Origin: Clostridiales bacterium
Lineage (GTDB): Bacteria; Bacillota; Clostridia; Saccharofermentanales; Saccharofermentanaceae
NCBI GenBank assembly: GCA_017511005.1
Contig: JAFWLP010000075.1
Span: forward strand, 1 to 33,249
Length of the DNA stretch: 33,249 nt
Direction: 5' to 3'
In this document: piece after piece, positions 22,552-30,419 of the stretch
How the letters are laid out: the number at the start of each line of letters is the position of its first letter
How positions within the stretch are numbered: position 1 is the stretch's first letter
The notes under the pieces: model-generated
The model's database searches: none
What the model was told of the DNA's origin: nothing
The model's input: the letters and a program-made list of their open reading frames with translations, nothing else
Program-made: the position numbers and the translations under genes

Positions 22552-22707
22552 TTTTCTGTCCTCCGTTTTGACATGTGTTTTTTGATGGCTACATTATCTT
22601 TGGAACGGACGGGCAAACCAATCAGTAATGTTATGCGGATCTGATGCTTAAGCAACAGATATGCATGGGAGTGTTGATTTGGGAGGGAAAAGAATTGTCA
22701 GGGCTAT

Positions 22708-23370
22708 TCAGCAGTCCCTAGTGTACTTACAGTCGGGGTAGCTCGCGCAGCCAAGGAAGTCGCCGAACTTGCCTGTGCGTTTCTTCAGGAGGTTGCCGCA
22801 TACGGGGCATGCCTTCAGTTTCAAGGCGGCCTCGGAGGGATTGGCGATCTCCTCCGCGAGACGGTCGTATACGAGCTTGTTTATGTGGCAGTCTGCAAGG
22901 GCACGGTGCGCGCCCTCGTATGAGATGTCATAGTGATACGCGAGTGATTCGAGCGAATGGCTCTCGAGCTCCGGGAGATATCTTCTGGCGAGAAAGAGCG
23001 TATCCACGTAATCGTTATTTATGGTCTTGCCGAAGAAACGTTCCGCGTCGCGCCCGATGAACATGAGATCGAATCTCCTGATGTTCTGACCGACAAGAAC
23101 GGAATTACCTATGAAATCAAGAAAGTCCCTGAGCGCGGTCTCCATTACAGGGGCACCTTTTACCATGTCATCTGTGATGCCGTTTACGCTGCTTGCCGAG
23201 TAGGGGATGTGCATCTGCGGATCGACCAGTGTGGAGAACTCGTCAACGATCTCGCCGCCTGCGACCTTCAGTGCCGATATCTCTATGACGGCATCGTTAT
23301 CGGTGTCCAATCCAGTCGTCTCGAGGTCAAAGATGACATAATCCGGGATGTGCTTCATTAATATTCTCAT
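22708..23370 (-). CDS. DnaQ-like 3'-5' exonuclease with C-terminal zinc ribbon
   Basis: 220 residues. The DEDDh motifs are ExoI FDLETTGLD (Asp14, Glu16), ExoII NIRRFDLMFI, and ExoIII GAHRALADCH (His and Asp). This is the fold of the DNA polymerase III epsilon subunit and RNase T. After about residue 185 a Cys4 topoisomerase-type ribbon follows (CPVCGNLLKKRTG, then FLGCASYPDCKYTRDC). It probably trims or proofreads DNA or RNA ends. The ATG at 23370 has no Shine-Dalgarno. TATCAT 7 nt upstream would place the transcription start at the ATG, a possible leaderless gene. ATG at 23355 is an alternative. Confidence 0.9.
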   Translation of the reverse strand: MRILMKHIPDYVIFDLETTGLDTDNDAVIEISALKVAGGEIVDEFSTLVDPQMHIPYSASSVNGITDDMVKGAPVMETALRDFLDFIGNSVLVGQNIRRFDLMFIGRDAERFFGKTINNDYVDTLFLARRYLPELESHSLESLAYHYDISYEGAHRALADCHINKLVYDRLAEEIANPSEAALKLKACPVCGNLLKKRTGKFGDFLGCASYPDCKYTRDC

Positions 23371-23439
23371 AATGACAATGATAGCATTTTGAGGGGCGGG
23401 AGGACATTATTTCGGATGTTTTTCCGTCAAGATCAGCAC

Positions 23440-24102
23440 TTAAGGATCTTCAGGTTCAGGATAATTTCTGTAGCTGTTGTAATCAGGGATGAGCTGATCG
23501 AGATTGAGATAGAATCTGCCGTCATCTGTCTTCCTGATTATCTTCTTTTTCTCAAGAACTTCTACTCGGTCTCTTATCGTTTTTTCTCCAAGCTTATCGG
23601 CGACCTTAGTTGAATGGCTGCGGATCTCTCCGACCACATCCGTTACGGACAAAGGTCTGTCGGGGGTCCAGGCTTCATGGCTGATGGCAGTATACAAAAT
23701 GAGCTTATCGTTCGATGTAACATATAATTCGCTGCTATAATCAAGAAATTGGATGAAAGCGTCCCAGTCTATGTAAACGGGCGCGGAGGGAAGGAACAGC
23801 TGATCTATCTGCCGGACAGATTCCTCATCCCATGAGTTGCGGTTCATCCTGGAACGGATGCCCTCATATTCGATCCCCAGACCGAATGTCAGGAGGATGA
23901 TCAGGTTTGTCTTGGTCCCTTTCTTCGGGTTGATCGTCTTGTTACATATCCAGAGCTTCCAGGCATCGGATGATTTATCGCAGTTGAGTGAGTTGGTCCA
24001 AATCCGCTTTCCTTTGCCGGAAAGAACTTTGCTGACCGTATAGCCCTGGCTTTTGTTGTTGCATAAGCGTTTATAAAAATCTTCATTAAATACGATGTTC
24101 AT
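23440..24102 (-). CDS. Winged-helix protein of unknown function
   Basis: 220 residues from the ATG at 24102, with GGAAG about 8 nt upstream. A longer frame to 24429 is antisense to the divergent gene and rejected. The N-terminal 100 residues are mixed and Lys/Asn-rich. A middle helical segment contains YIDWDAFIQFLDYSSELYV. The C-terminus (about 150-215) reads as a winged helix (VTDVVGEIRSHSTKVADKLG, TIRDRVEVLEKKKIIRKTDD, GRFYLNLDQL). This suggests DNA binding or a replication-initiator-like wing. It is divergent from the 24224-25470 operon and could regulate it (inference). Confidence 0.7.
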   Translation of the reverse strand: MNIVFNEDFYKRLCNNKSQGYTVSKVLSGKGKRIWTNSLNCDKSSDAWKLWICNKTINPKKGTKTNLIILLTFGLGIEYEGIRSRMNRNSWDEESVRQIDQLFLPSAPVYIDWDAFIQFLDYSSELYVTSNDKLILYTAISHEAWTPDRPLSVTDVVGEIRSHSTKVADKLGEKTIRDRVEVLEKKKIIRKTDDGRFYLNLDQLIPDYNSYRNYPEPEDP

Positions 24103-24135
24103 GACCACACTTCCGAATATATGTTTGTGTTCGAA

Positions 24136-24164
24136 ATTATACCTTTTTTCAGCCGAACCCGCAA
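24136..24164 (-). promoter_or_regulatory. Promoter of the winged-helix gene
   Basis: On the minus strand TTGCGG (24164-24159) and TATAAT (24141-24136) are 17 bp apart, giving a start near 24129 and a 27-nt leader. Confidence 0.65.
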
Positions 24165-24178
24165 TTATGATATGGGTA

Positions 24179-24190
24179 GGCTGCGCAGCC
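24179..24190. promoter_or_regulatory. Palindrome GGCTGCGCAGCC in the divergent promoter region
   Basis: A perfect 12-bp palindrome between the divergent winged-helix gene and the three-gene operon, about 35 bp before the ATG at 24224. It is a possible operator for either direction, or a small leader hairpin. Confidence 0.35.
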
Positions 24191-24223
24191 CAAATCATTG
24201 AAAACAGAAAGGAAACGACTTTT

Positions 24224-24442
24224 ATGAAAGACAAGAATGCCATAAGGAGATTCATCAGGGAATACGTCAGGGATGACACTGAGCCGTACGTGCCGGACGA
24301 CGTGCTCGCGCTCTGCGTTTTGAACGATGTGATGCCGTCAGAACTCAGAGAGACCGTGACGATCGACGACCGCATCACGCCGGAGTTTCTGGCATACATC
24401 TCGGAGATCCATTTTGAAGAGATGGTCAATTACGATATCTGA
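24224..24442 (+). CDS. Small acidic protein of unknown function (operon gene 1)
   Basis: 72 residues, no TM or signal, helical and acidic (YVRDDTEPYVPDDVLALCVL, TIDDRITPEFLAYISEIHFE). AAAGGAA lies about 9 nt before the ATG at 24224. The frame extends upstream to 24095 but without a site. It is the first of three tightly spaced genes (12-nt and 11-nt gaps). The family was not recognised. Its size and charge resemble an antitoxin, immunity or adaptor protein, but nothing specific supports that. Confidence 0.65.
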   Translation: MKDKNAIRRFIREYVRDDTEPYVPDDVLALCVLNDVMPSELRETVTIDDRITPEFLAYISEIHFEEMVNYDI

Positions 24443-24454
24443 GGAGGAAGAACC

Positions 24455-24970
24455 ATGGATAACATCATTGATCCCGCTAAGATCAGGAAGGCCCTTGATG
24501 CATATGAGGAAGCGGCTCAGGTATATGTCCTGAACCAATACATTCCAAGTCAGGTATTCTGCTTGACCCCGCGCTTTGAGATGTGTGCCGCCAAGCATAT
24601 TCCGACCTGGAAAACGATCAAGTCAAACAGAAACAATTGTTGCTTCGCTACTTATTCGCTGCTCTTCAACAATCGGATCGTGTACCACGGCAGTTCTATC
24701 AAGCCTTATGCCCGTTTATTCGTGCACCTGTTCTGTCTTTATAACGATCCTGCGTCCTACGGACTTGTGTTCTCGGATCTTGACAAGCCCGGATTCCGCG
24801 TCTCTTTCAGATGTTCGAACCGGCCGTTCTTTAAAGAAGAGGAACGCAAAAAGCAGGAGCTCAGAGAGCTCCAGGCTTTGTCCCCGGCACTTCAGAAAAA
24901 TGACGGAACAGACGAAATGGTCCCGTTGAAGGAACGCCGCCGCAGACTCCGTGCCGCAGGTATCATTTGA
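24455..24970 (+). CDS. Unknown protein (operon gene 2)
   Basis: 171 residues, no signal. The N-terminus is helical. A central Cys/aromatic-rich part (CFATYSLLFNNRIVYHGSSI, then RLFVHLFCLYND, GLVFSDLDKPGFRVSFRC) looks like a compact beta-alpha domain. It ends in a charged coiled segment (EEERKKQELRELQ) and a basic tail KERRRRLRAAGII. AGGAGG lies about 9 nt before the ATG. No family was recognised. The aromatic-His-Gly pattern VYHGSS is reminiscent of some ADP-ribosyltransferase or GIY-YIG-like folds, but too weakly to name one. Confidence 0.68.
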   Translation: MDNIIDPAKIRKALDAYEEAAQVYVLNQYIPSQVFCLTPRFEMCAAKHIPTWKTIKSNRNNCCFATYSLLFNNRIVYHGSSIKPYARLFVHLFCLYNDPASYGLVFSDLDKPGFRVSFRCSNRPFFKEEERKKQELRELQALSPALQKNDGTDEMVPLKERRRRLRAAGII

Positions 24971-24981
24971 GGAGGTGCGCA

Positions 24982-25470
24982 ATGAACCAGGCAGAACTGA
25001 TCAGACACGAACTTGACCGGGCAGGAATAGCCTATACCTTCTTCGGCAATGAGTTCCTCTTTACCGTGAGCGCTCCTATGGAAGCATCGATCAGGTTCTT
25101 CAGTGACGGCATTGCCGAATACAGGGTCTACTATCCTTACGTTGTTTCAAAGAGGCTGCAGGAAGAAAGGGATAACCTTGCGGGGATCGGCATGCTGCTG
25201 AACGAGATCAACAGGTACTGTTATCCCGAAGGCGGTGAAGACGATTCATACCGTTATCTCAGCAGAGCAGTATTGTTCGTTGAGGAGGATGCAGTTGACC
25301 TCGGGTTTATCGGATGCAGTCCCGCCGTCGAAAACCTGACGGCACACATGCAGAACCTCGCCTCTTATCTCAAGGCTTTATATCCCTGCATCGACTCTCT
25401 TCTGAACGGCACTTTTGATGCAGGTGATGCATTGGAGTATTGCAGGAGAAATGGACTGCTGCCGGACTGA
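24982..25470 (+). CDS. Unknown protein, possibly YbjN/secretion-chaperone-like (operon gene 3)
   Basis: 162 residues from the ATG at 24982, preceded by GAGGAGGT with 6-7-nt spacing. An in-frame TTG at 24967 is rejected. The alternating order is helix (ELIRHELDRAG), strands (AYTFFGNEFLFTV, ASIRFFSDGIAEYRVYYPYV), helix (RDNLAGIGMLLNEINRYC), strand (LSRAVLFVEE), helix (ENLTAHMQNLASYLKALYPC). This resembles the YbjN/type III chaperone-like fold by layout only. The last gene before a good terminator. Confidence 0.65.
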   Translation: MNQAELIRHELDRAGIAYTFFGNEFLFTVSAPMEASIRFFSDGIAEYRVYYPYVVSKRLQEERDNLAGIGMLLNEINRYCYPEGGEDDSYRYLSRAVLFVEEDAVDLGFIGCSPAVENLTAHMQNLASYLKALYPCIDSLLNGTFDAGDALEYCRRNGLLPD

Positions 25471-25497
25471 CAGTCAGCAAGACGCTGTCCCTGAATG

Positions 25498-25530
25498 CGC
25501 CCCCTCTGAAGATCAGAGAGGGCGTGTTTT
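25498..25530 (+). terminator. Terminator of the three-gene operon
   Basis: CGCCCCCTCTGA (25498-25509) pairs with TCAGAGAGGGCG (25513-25524), 11 of 12 pairs, with a 3-nt loop, followed by TGTTTT. Confidence 0.8.
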
Positions 25531-25553
25531 ATGCCGGGTTTTTATTGATATGG

Positions 25554-25615
25554 TGCAACGATTTCAAAATCGTCGCATTATTGTTGCAACGATTTATCAG
25601 TCCCGACAATGGGAC
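25554..25615. promoter_or_regulatory. Cluster of three TGCAACGATTT motifs and a small hairpin
   Basis: TGCAACGATTT occurs at 25554-25564 and 25585-25595, with an inverted copy (one mismatch) at 25567-25577. GTCCC (25600-25604) pairs with GGGAC (25611-25615) just after. A weak promoter TTATCA/TATTAT (25594-25622) follows. The rest of the 350-nt gap up to sbcD shows no gene. Confidence 0.45.
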
Positions 25616-25760
25616 ATATTATGCACATCACAGGTAGTATGATTATTGTAGGTTCGTGTACCTTTTAATTGATGAGTGGCTGACATGATAAATTAAGAGT
25701 AACTTAACAGATGGTTTGTTGTTTAAGGAAAGCGGATTTGATAGTTTAGATCTGGACCCG

Positions 25761-25792
25761 ATGCAAGTTGGTAAATAAGACTTTACTTGCAT
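25761..25792. promoter_or_regulatory. Inverted repeat ATGCAAGT..ACTTGCAT upstream of sbcD
   Basis: Perfect 8-bp arms at 25761-25768 and 25785-25792, centres about two helical turns apart, lie 31 nt before the sbcD start. A possible operator. Confidence 0.4.
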
Positions 25793-25822
25793 GTTGATTT
25801 GATTGTTTTCACGGAGGCGTAA

Positions 25823-26980
25823 ATGAAACTGATACATTTGAGCGATCTTCATTTAGGAAAATCCCTGGGGGATTTTGATCTGATCGACGATCAGAAATAC
25901 ATCCTTGATCAGATACTGGAGCTGATTGACAGGGAATCGGTGGATGCCGTCCTTATCGCGGGCGATGTCTATGATAAATCCATTCCGAGCGAAGCGGCCA
26001 CCGGTCTGCTGGACTGGTTCCTGGTCAGCTTATCATCCAGAAAAGTAAAGACCTTCATGATCAGCGGCAATCACGATTCGGATGACCGTCTGAATTTCGG
26101 AAGCCAGCTGTTCGAGAGCAATCAGATCTACATCTCATCGATCTTCGACGGGAAACTCCATAAGTACCAAATCGGCGATAAGGATAACGAAGTCAACATC
26201 TATATGCTTCCGTTCGTCAAGGCCTCGCTGGTCAGGCATTTTTATCCTGACGCAAAGATCGACTCCTACGAAGATGCCGTAAAGACGATACTTGATGACG
26301 CGGATATAGATAACGGCAAGTGCAACATCCTCGTGGCACATCAGTTCGTGGCCGGGCAGGGCGAGGATCCCGCATTGGGAGGCTCGGAGAGCGCGGGAAC
26401 GCAGAGCGTGGGCCTGGTCGAGAAGATAAGCTACAGATGCTTTGACGCTTTCGATTATGTCGCTCTGGGCCACATCCATTCTCCCCAGAGGATCGGAAGG
26501 GATGAGGTCAGATATGCAGGCTCGCCCCTGAAGTATTCGCTGAGCGAGGTGAATAACGACAAGTCTGTTCCGATAATCACCGTCAACGGCAAGAATGACA
26601 TAAGCATTGATCTTGTTCCGCTGAAGCCCATGCGTGACATGAGACACATCAGGGGAAAGATAAAGGATCTGCTCGATAAAGCCAATGTTGTGTCGCCCAA
26701 TGATTATATATACGCCACATTGACCGATGAGGACATCATCAACGATGCGATGGGCATCTTCCAGATGACATACCCCAACACGGTCAAGATCGATTACGAC
26801 AATTCCAGGACAAGAGCTGTTGAGCAGGTCGATATTACAAAGATCGCCGAGAACAGATCGTTTACGGATCTCATCAGTGACTTCTACAAACAGATATACG
26901 GTGTTGAGATCAGTCCCGAAGAGATGGAAGTCATGAGAATGGCAGCCAGAGAGGCAGGTGTTATCAATGAAGCCGATTAA
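25823..26980 (+). CDS. sbcD: SbcCD nuclease subunit D
   Basis: 385 residues. Mre11-type calcineurin-like phosphoesterase with the metal ligands Asp8 and His10 (HLSDLHLGK), Asp48 (IAGDVYDKS), Asn83-His84 (ISGNHDS), a later His in LVAHQF and the pair in ALGHIHSP. With SbcC it forms a Mre11-Rad50-type complex that cuts DNA hairpins and processes blocked double-strand ends. Residues after about 270 form the capping and SbcC-binding part. CGGAGG lies about 6 nt before the ATG. It overlaps sbcC by 14 nt. Confidence 0.96.
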   Translation: MKLIHLSDLHLGKSLGDFDLIDDQKYILDQILELIDRESVDAVLIAGDVYDKSIPSEAATGLLDWFLVSLSSRKVKTFMISGNHDSDDRLNFGSQLFESNQIYISSIFDGKLHKYQIGDKDNEVNIYMLPFVKASLVRHFYPDAKIDSYEDAVKTILDDADIDNGKCNILVAHQFVAGQGEDPALGGSESAGTQSVGLVEKISYRCFDAFDYVALGHIHSPQRIGRDEVRYAGSPLKYSLSEVNNDKSVPIITVNGKNDISIDLVPLKPMRDMRHIRGKIKDLLDKANVVSPNDYIYATLTDEDIINDAMGIFQMTYPNTVKIDYDNSRTRAVEQVDITKIAENRSFTDLISDFYKQIYGVEISPEEMEVMRMAAREAGVINEAD

Positions 26981-29900
26981 ACTTATCATTAGCGCGTTTG
27001 GACCTTACGCGGATACAATGCCGGAGATCGATTTTGAGCAGTTCGAGGATAGAGGGTTGTTCCTGATCTCGGGTGATACGGGTGCCGGCAAGACGACTGT
27101 CTTTGATGCCATATGCTTTGCTCTTTACGGAAAGACCAGCGGCTCGTACAGGGATACCAAGAACCTCAGGAGCGAGTATGCCAAGCCTGGCGTTGAGAGC
27201 TATGTTGATTTCTATTTCTCGCATCAGGGAAAGAACTACAACATCAAGAGAAGCCCCGCTTTTGAGAGACCCAAGCAGCGCGGCGAGGGTGTCATTACAG
27301 AGCCCGAGAAGGCTATTCTCAATATTGAGGGAGAAGCGCCTGTAGAAGGTCTTACACGCGTCAATAACGCGATCGAGGAGCTGCTCCACATCAATTTCAA
27401 CCAGTTCAAGCAGATCGCTATGATCGCCCAGGGTGAATTCTGGGATCTTCTCAACGCGAAGACTGACAAACGCACGGAGATCCTGCGTACGATCTTCATG
27501 ACAAGCGGCTACAAGAACATCGAGTACAGGCTGAAGGATCGCCTTGAATCCAGCAAAGACAAGAAGACCGCTTCTGAGAAGAGCATCATCCAGCATTTCG
27601 CTGAGGTCGAGGCTGACGATGAGGATGTGAATAAGGATGAATTGATCGATAAACAGAACACCCTTAACGCCTCAGGGACGGTATTGGACGCGAATGAACT
27701 GCTGGCAATAATTGATGCCCTGATAGCTTCAGATGGCGAGAGAGCAGGGAAAATAGGAACTGAATTTAAAACAGCAGAGGCAGAGCTCGAGAAGAATAAT
27801 AAGGAGCTCGCTACCGCCAAGCTCAATAACGGTTTTATCGAGAAGGTAAACCAATTCGAGAAAGAAGCGGAAACGCTGAAGGAACGTGAGACTGAGATAA
27901 AAGAGCTTAAGGCTGTGCTTGAACTGCAGAAGGTGGCAACGCGCGAGGTTAATCCCGCGTATAAGCTTTGGGAAAAGAAGTGCTCGGAGATCTCCGATAC
28001 GGAGAAGAAGATCGGGCAGCAGGAAAATGCGAGGAAAGAAGCCAAAGCAGCTGTTGACGCTTCCGCAATCGCATTGGAAGAAGCCGGGAAGGCAAAGCCT
28101 GAGGCTGAGGAACTCAAGGTGTTTATCGGCAAGATCGCAAATGAGGAACCGAAGTACCGTCAGCGCGATGAACTGAGGACCAACCTTGGCAAATTGGTAG
28201 AAGAAGAGAAAAAGGTCAGGGAGAGAGAGGAGACTCTCAAGTCTAATGAAGCTGAACTCAAAAAGCAGATCGATTCTTTGAAAAATAAGATCGGTGAGCT
28301 TAACGGAAAGCCTGATGAGTTATTTAAGGCAAAAACTGAAGGCAAGGAACTGGAGCTCCTTGAAGAGGATGTCAAAGATATCCTTGAGAAACAGGTGAAG
28401 GAAAGAGCTAAGCGGCAGAAGGCCTACGAAGAAAAAACCAAGAAGTACCAGGACGCATTTGCCGAATATGAGAAAGCAACCAATGAACGCCTGAATGCGG
28501 AAAAGATCCTGGATAACTGCAGGGCAGGGATCCTTGCGGACGGACTTAAAGAGGGTGACAAGTGCCCCGTATGCGGTTCCACGCACCATCCCGAACTGGC
28601 TAAGCTCCCGGACAGCTCTATCACCGAGGAAGAATTCGAGAAGATCAAGGCAATTGAGACTGAGTGCCATCAGAAGAAGACCGATGCCAATACGGAAGCT
28701 GAGAAGGCCAAGACTTCACTCGAAGAATACAGCGAACAGATACGCAGCTCCATTCTGGACTGCCTGAACAACGGCATCATCGGGATCAATGCTGAAGGAA
28801 AGGATACGGATGAACTCATTGAGCTGCTCGGCAAAGAGAATGAGTCACTTAAGGAGAAGCTCAAAGCAAACGATCTGCTTCAGGATTCACTTAAGAAGGA
28901 ATGCAAGATCCTTGAAGATTCGAAGACGGAATATTCAAAGGCTATTGGTGAGGACACTCAGAAGCTTGCAGCTGAGAAAGAGGAGCTCACGGCTAAGAAG
29001 CAGGAGACTGAGAATTCACTTACTGAGTGCAGGACCAGTCTGAAAGCATTGGAAGAACTCAGTTATCCTGACTGGAAGACCGCGTCAGAAGAGATGGATA
29101 AGGCCGGAAAACGTGCTGCAGCCATCGATAAGGCCATTGAATCAGCTCAGGATGAGAAGTCTAAGGCTGATAAGAAGCTGGCCGAGACCGAATCCGCGTT
29201 GACGGTCCTGGGAGATAATCTTAAGACCCAGCAGGAAGAGGAGAAAAAGCTTAAGGAAGATCTCGATAAGCTGATTAAAGAAAAGAACTTTAAGGATACG
29301 GATGAGATGCTTGGATACGTTGTAAAAGAGACCGATCTCTCCGAAACAGAGAAAGAGATCAACGAATACGACCAGGCCGTATCAACGAACAAGACCCAGC
29401 TTGATCAGGCAAGAGCCGATGCCAAGGACAGAAAGCCCGTTGACATTGAAGCACTTAACGCAATCTGTACAGAGCAGAAGAAGAATGTCGAAGCTATCAG
29501 GAAGACCGCAAATGCGGTGGATAACAGGCTCAAGACAAATAAGGATAAGAAGCAGAAGATAACAGAACAGCAGAGCGATCTTGAGAAATACGGCAAGGAA
29601 TACCAGATATGCGATAACCTGTACAGGCTCGTCAAGGGAACGACCGGCAACGGCAAGATCACCCTGGAACAGTACATTCAGGCGGCCGGATTTGACGGCA
29701 TATTAGCTGCCGCTAACAGACGTCTTATTCCGATGAGCGACGGCCAGTATGAACTGTTCCGTCAGGACACGTTAGGGAAGCAGACCAACATCTATCTGGA
29801 TCTTGAGGTTCTGGACAATTACACGGGACACAGAAGACCTGTCGGCAATCTCTCAGGCGGTGAGAGCTTCAAGGCTTCACTGAGCCTTGCATTAGGTCTT

Positions 29901-30146
29901 TCCGATACGGTGTCGTCCAATCTCGGCGGTGTTCAGATGGATGCTCTGTTTGTCGATGAGGGCTTCGGAACACTCGACAGAAAGTCCATAGAAAGCGCGA
30001 TGGACATCCTGATCAACCTTTCCAGCGCCAACAAACTGGTAGGCGTAATAAGCCACAGGGAAGAGCTGATCGAGAACATACCGCAGCAGATCTGCGTAAA
30101 GAAGACCAAGGACGGCAGTCAGTTTGAGATCATAACAGGGGAGTAA
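26967..30146 (+). CDS. sbcC: SbcCD ATPase subunit C (Rad50-like)
   Basis: 1059 residues from the ATG at 26967, which overlaps the sbcD end. GTG at 26958 is rejected. Walker A is GDTGAGKT (36-43, Lys42). Long charged coiled coils run about 190-520 and 550-870. The zinc hook CPVC is at 533-536, close to the midpoint. The signature LSGGE is at 962-966, and Walker B ends ALFVDEGFG (Asp997, Glu998). The layout is that of a full-length Rad50/SbcC, dimerising by the hook and clamping SbcD at the globular ATPase end. No sign of damage. Confidence 0.96.
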   Translation: MKPIKLIISAFGPYADTMPEIDFEQFEDRGLFLISGDTGAGKTTVFDAICFALYGKTSGSYRDTKNLRSEYAKPGVESYVDFYFSHQGKNYNIKRSPAFERPKQRGEGVITEPEKAILNIEGEAPVEGLTRVNNAIEELLHINFNQFKQIAMIAQGEFWDLLNAKTDKRTEILRTIFMTSGYKNIEYRLKDRLESSKDKKTASEKSIIQHFAEVEADDEDVNKDELIDKQNTLNASGTVLDANELLAIIDALIASDGERAGKIGTEFKTAEAELEKNNKELATAKLNNGFIEKVNQFEKEAETLKERETEIKELKAVLELQKVATREVNPAYKLWEKKCSEISDTEKKIGQQENARKEAKAAVDASAIALEEAGKAKPEAEELKVFIGKIANEEPKYRQRDELRTNLGKLVEEEKKVREREETLKSNEAELKKQIDSLKNKIGELNGKPDELFKAKTEGKELELLEEDVKDILEKQVKERAKRQKAYEEKTKKYQDAFAEYEKATNERLNAEKILDNCRAGILADGLKEGDKCPVCGSTHHPELAKLPDSSITEEEFEKIKAIETECHQKKTDANTEAEKAKTSLEEYSEQIRSSILDCLNNGIIGINAEGKDTDELIELLGKENESLKEKLKANDLLQDSLKKECKILEDSKTEYSKAIGEDTQKLAAEKEELTAKKQETENSLTECRTSLKALEELSYPDWKTASEEMDKAGKRAAAIDKAIESAQDEKSKADKKLAETESALTVLGDNLKTQQEEEKKLKEDLDKLIKEKNFKDTDEMLGYVVKETDLSETEKEINEYDQAVSTNKTQLDQARADAKDRKPVDIEALNAICTEQKKNVEAIRKTANAVDNRLKTNKDKKQKITEQQSDLEKYGKEYQICDNLYRLVKGTTGNGKITLEQYIQAAGFDGILAAANRRLIPMSDGQYELFRQDTLGKQTNIYLDLEVLDNYTGHRRPVGNLSGGESFKASLSLALGLSDTVSSNLGGVQMDALFVDEGFGTLDRKSIESAMDILINLSSANKLVGVISHREELIENIPQQICVKKTKDGSQFEIITGE

Positions 30147-30173
30147 AAATTTTTATTCCATTAGTTTTAAATC

Positions 30174-30206
30174 TTTTAGGTTCGTTTTAGGTTCGGGTGT
30201 AATAAT
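30174..30206 (+). promoter_or_regulatory. 11-bp tandem repeat TTTTAGGTTCG next to a -10 box
   Basis: TTTTAGGTTCG is repeated exactly at 30174-30184 and 30185-30195, one helical turn apart. TAATAAT (30200-30206) follows. The repeat occupies the place of a -35 box, as at promoters activated by OmpR-type regulators. A transcript from here would soon meet the 30253 terminator. Confidence 0.45.
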
Positions 30207-30252
30207 GACATCAGTTTAGCAAAACAGTTTTTCATTACAGCCCCCTCCAGAA

Positions 30253-30285
30253 GCCCGGATTACAGTATCCGGGTTTCTATTTTTC
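30253..30285 (+). terminator. Terminator after sbcDC
   Basis: CCCGGAT (30254-30260) pairs with ATCCGGG (30267-30273), extended by a G-T pair, and is followed by TTTCTATTTTT. Confidence 0.8.
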
Positions 30286-30348
30286 TGATTAGGCAACATA
30301 AGGGAAATCATGTGTTGCTTAACCGACGGAACGGCTCAACATTACTGA

Positions 30349-30377
30349 TTGTCTGACCCATTGCTCCCTGTGATAAT
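30349..30377 (+). promoter_or_regulatory. Promoter of the zinc-finger peptide gene
   Basis: TTGTCT (30349-30354) and GATAAT (30372-30377) are 17 bp apart, with an upstream TG giving an extended -10 (TGTGATAAT). It starts transcription about 35 nt before the ATG at 30420. Confidence 0.6.
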
Positions 30378-30419
30378 GAAGCCATAAAACAAATAATATC
30401 AAACAGGGAGGACATAACA

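Noticed and set aside
23440-24429. Long 329-residue start for the winged-helix protein
   Set aside because: The first 109 codons are antisense to the 24224-24442 gene and to a divergent promoter region. The ATG at 24102 has a ribosome site and a promoter at the right distance.
27509-28132. Minus-strand Ser/Phe-rich frame of 207 codons
   Set aside because: Antisense of the sbcC coiled coil. Ser/Leu/Phe-rich shadows of Glu/Lys-rich genes are expected.
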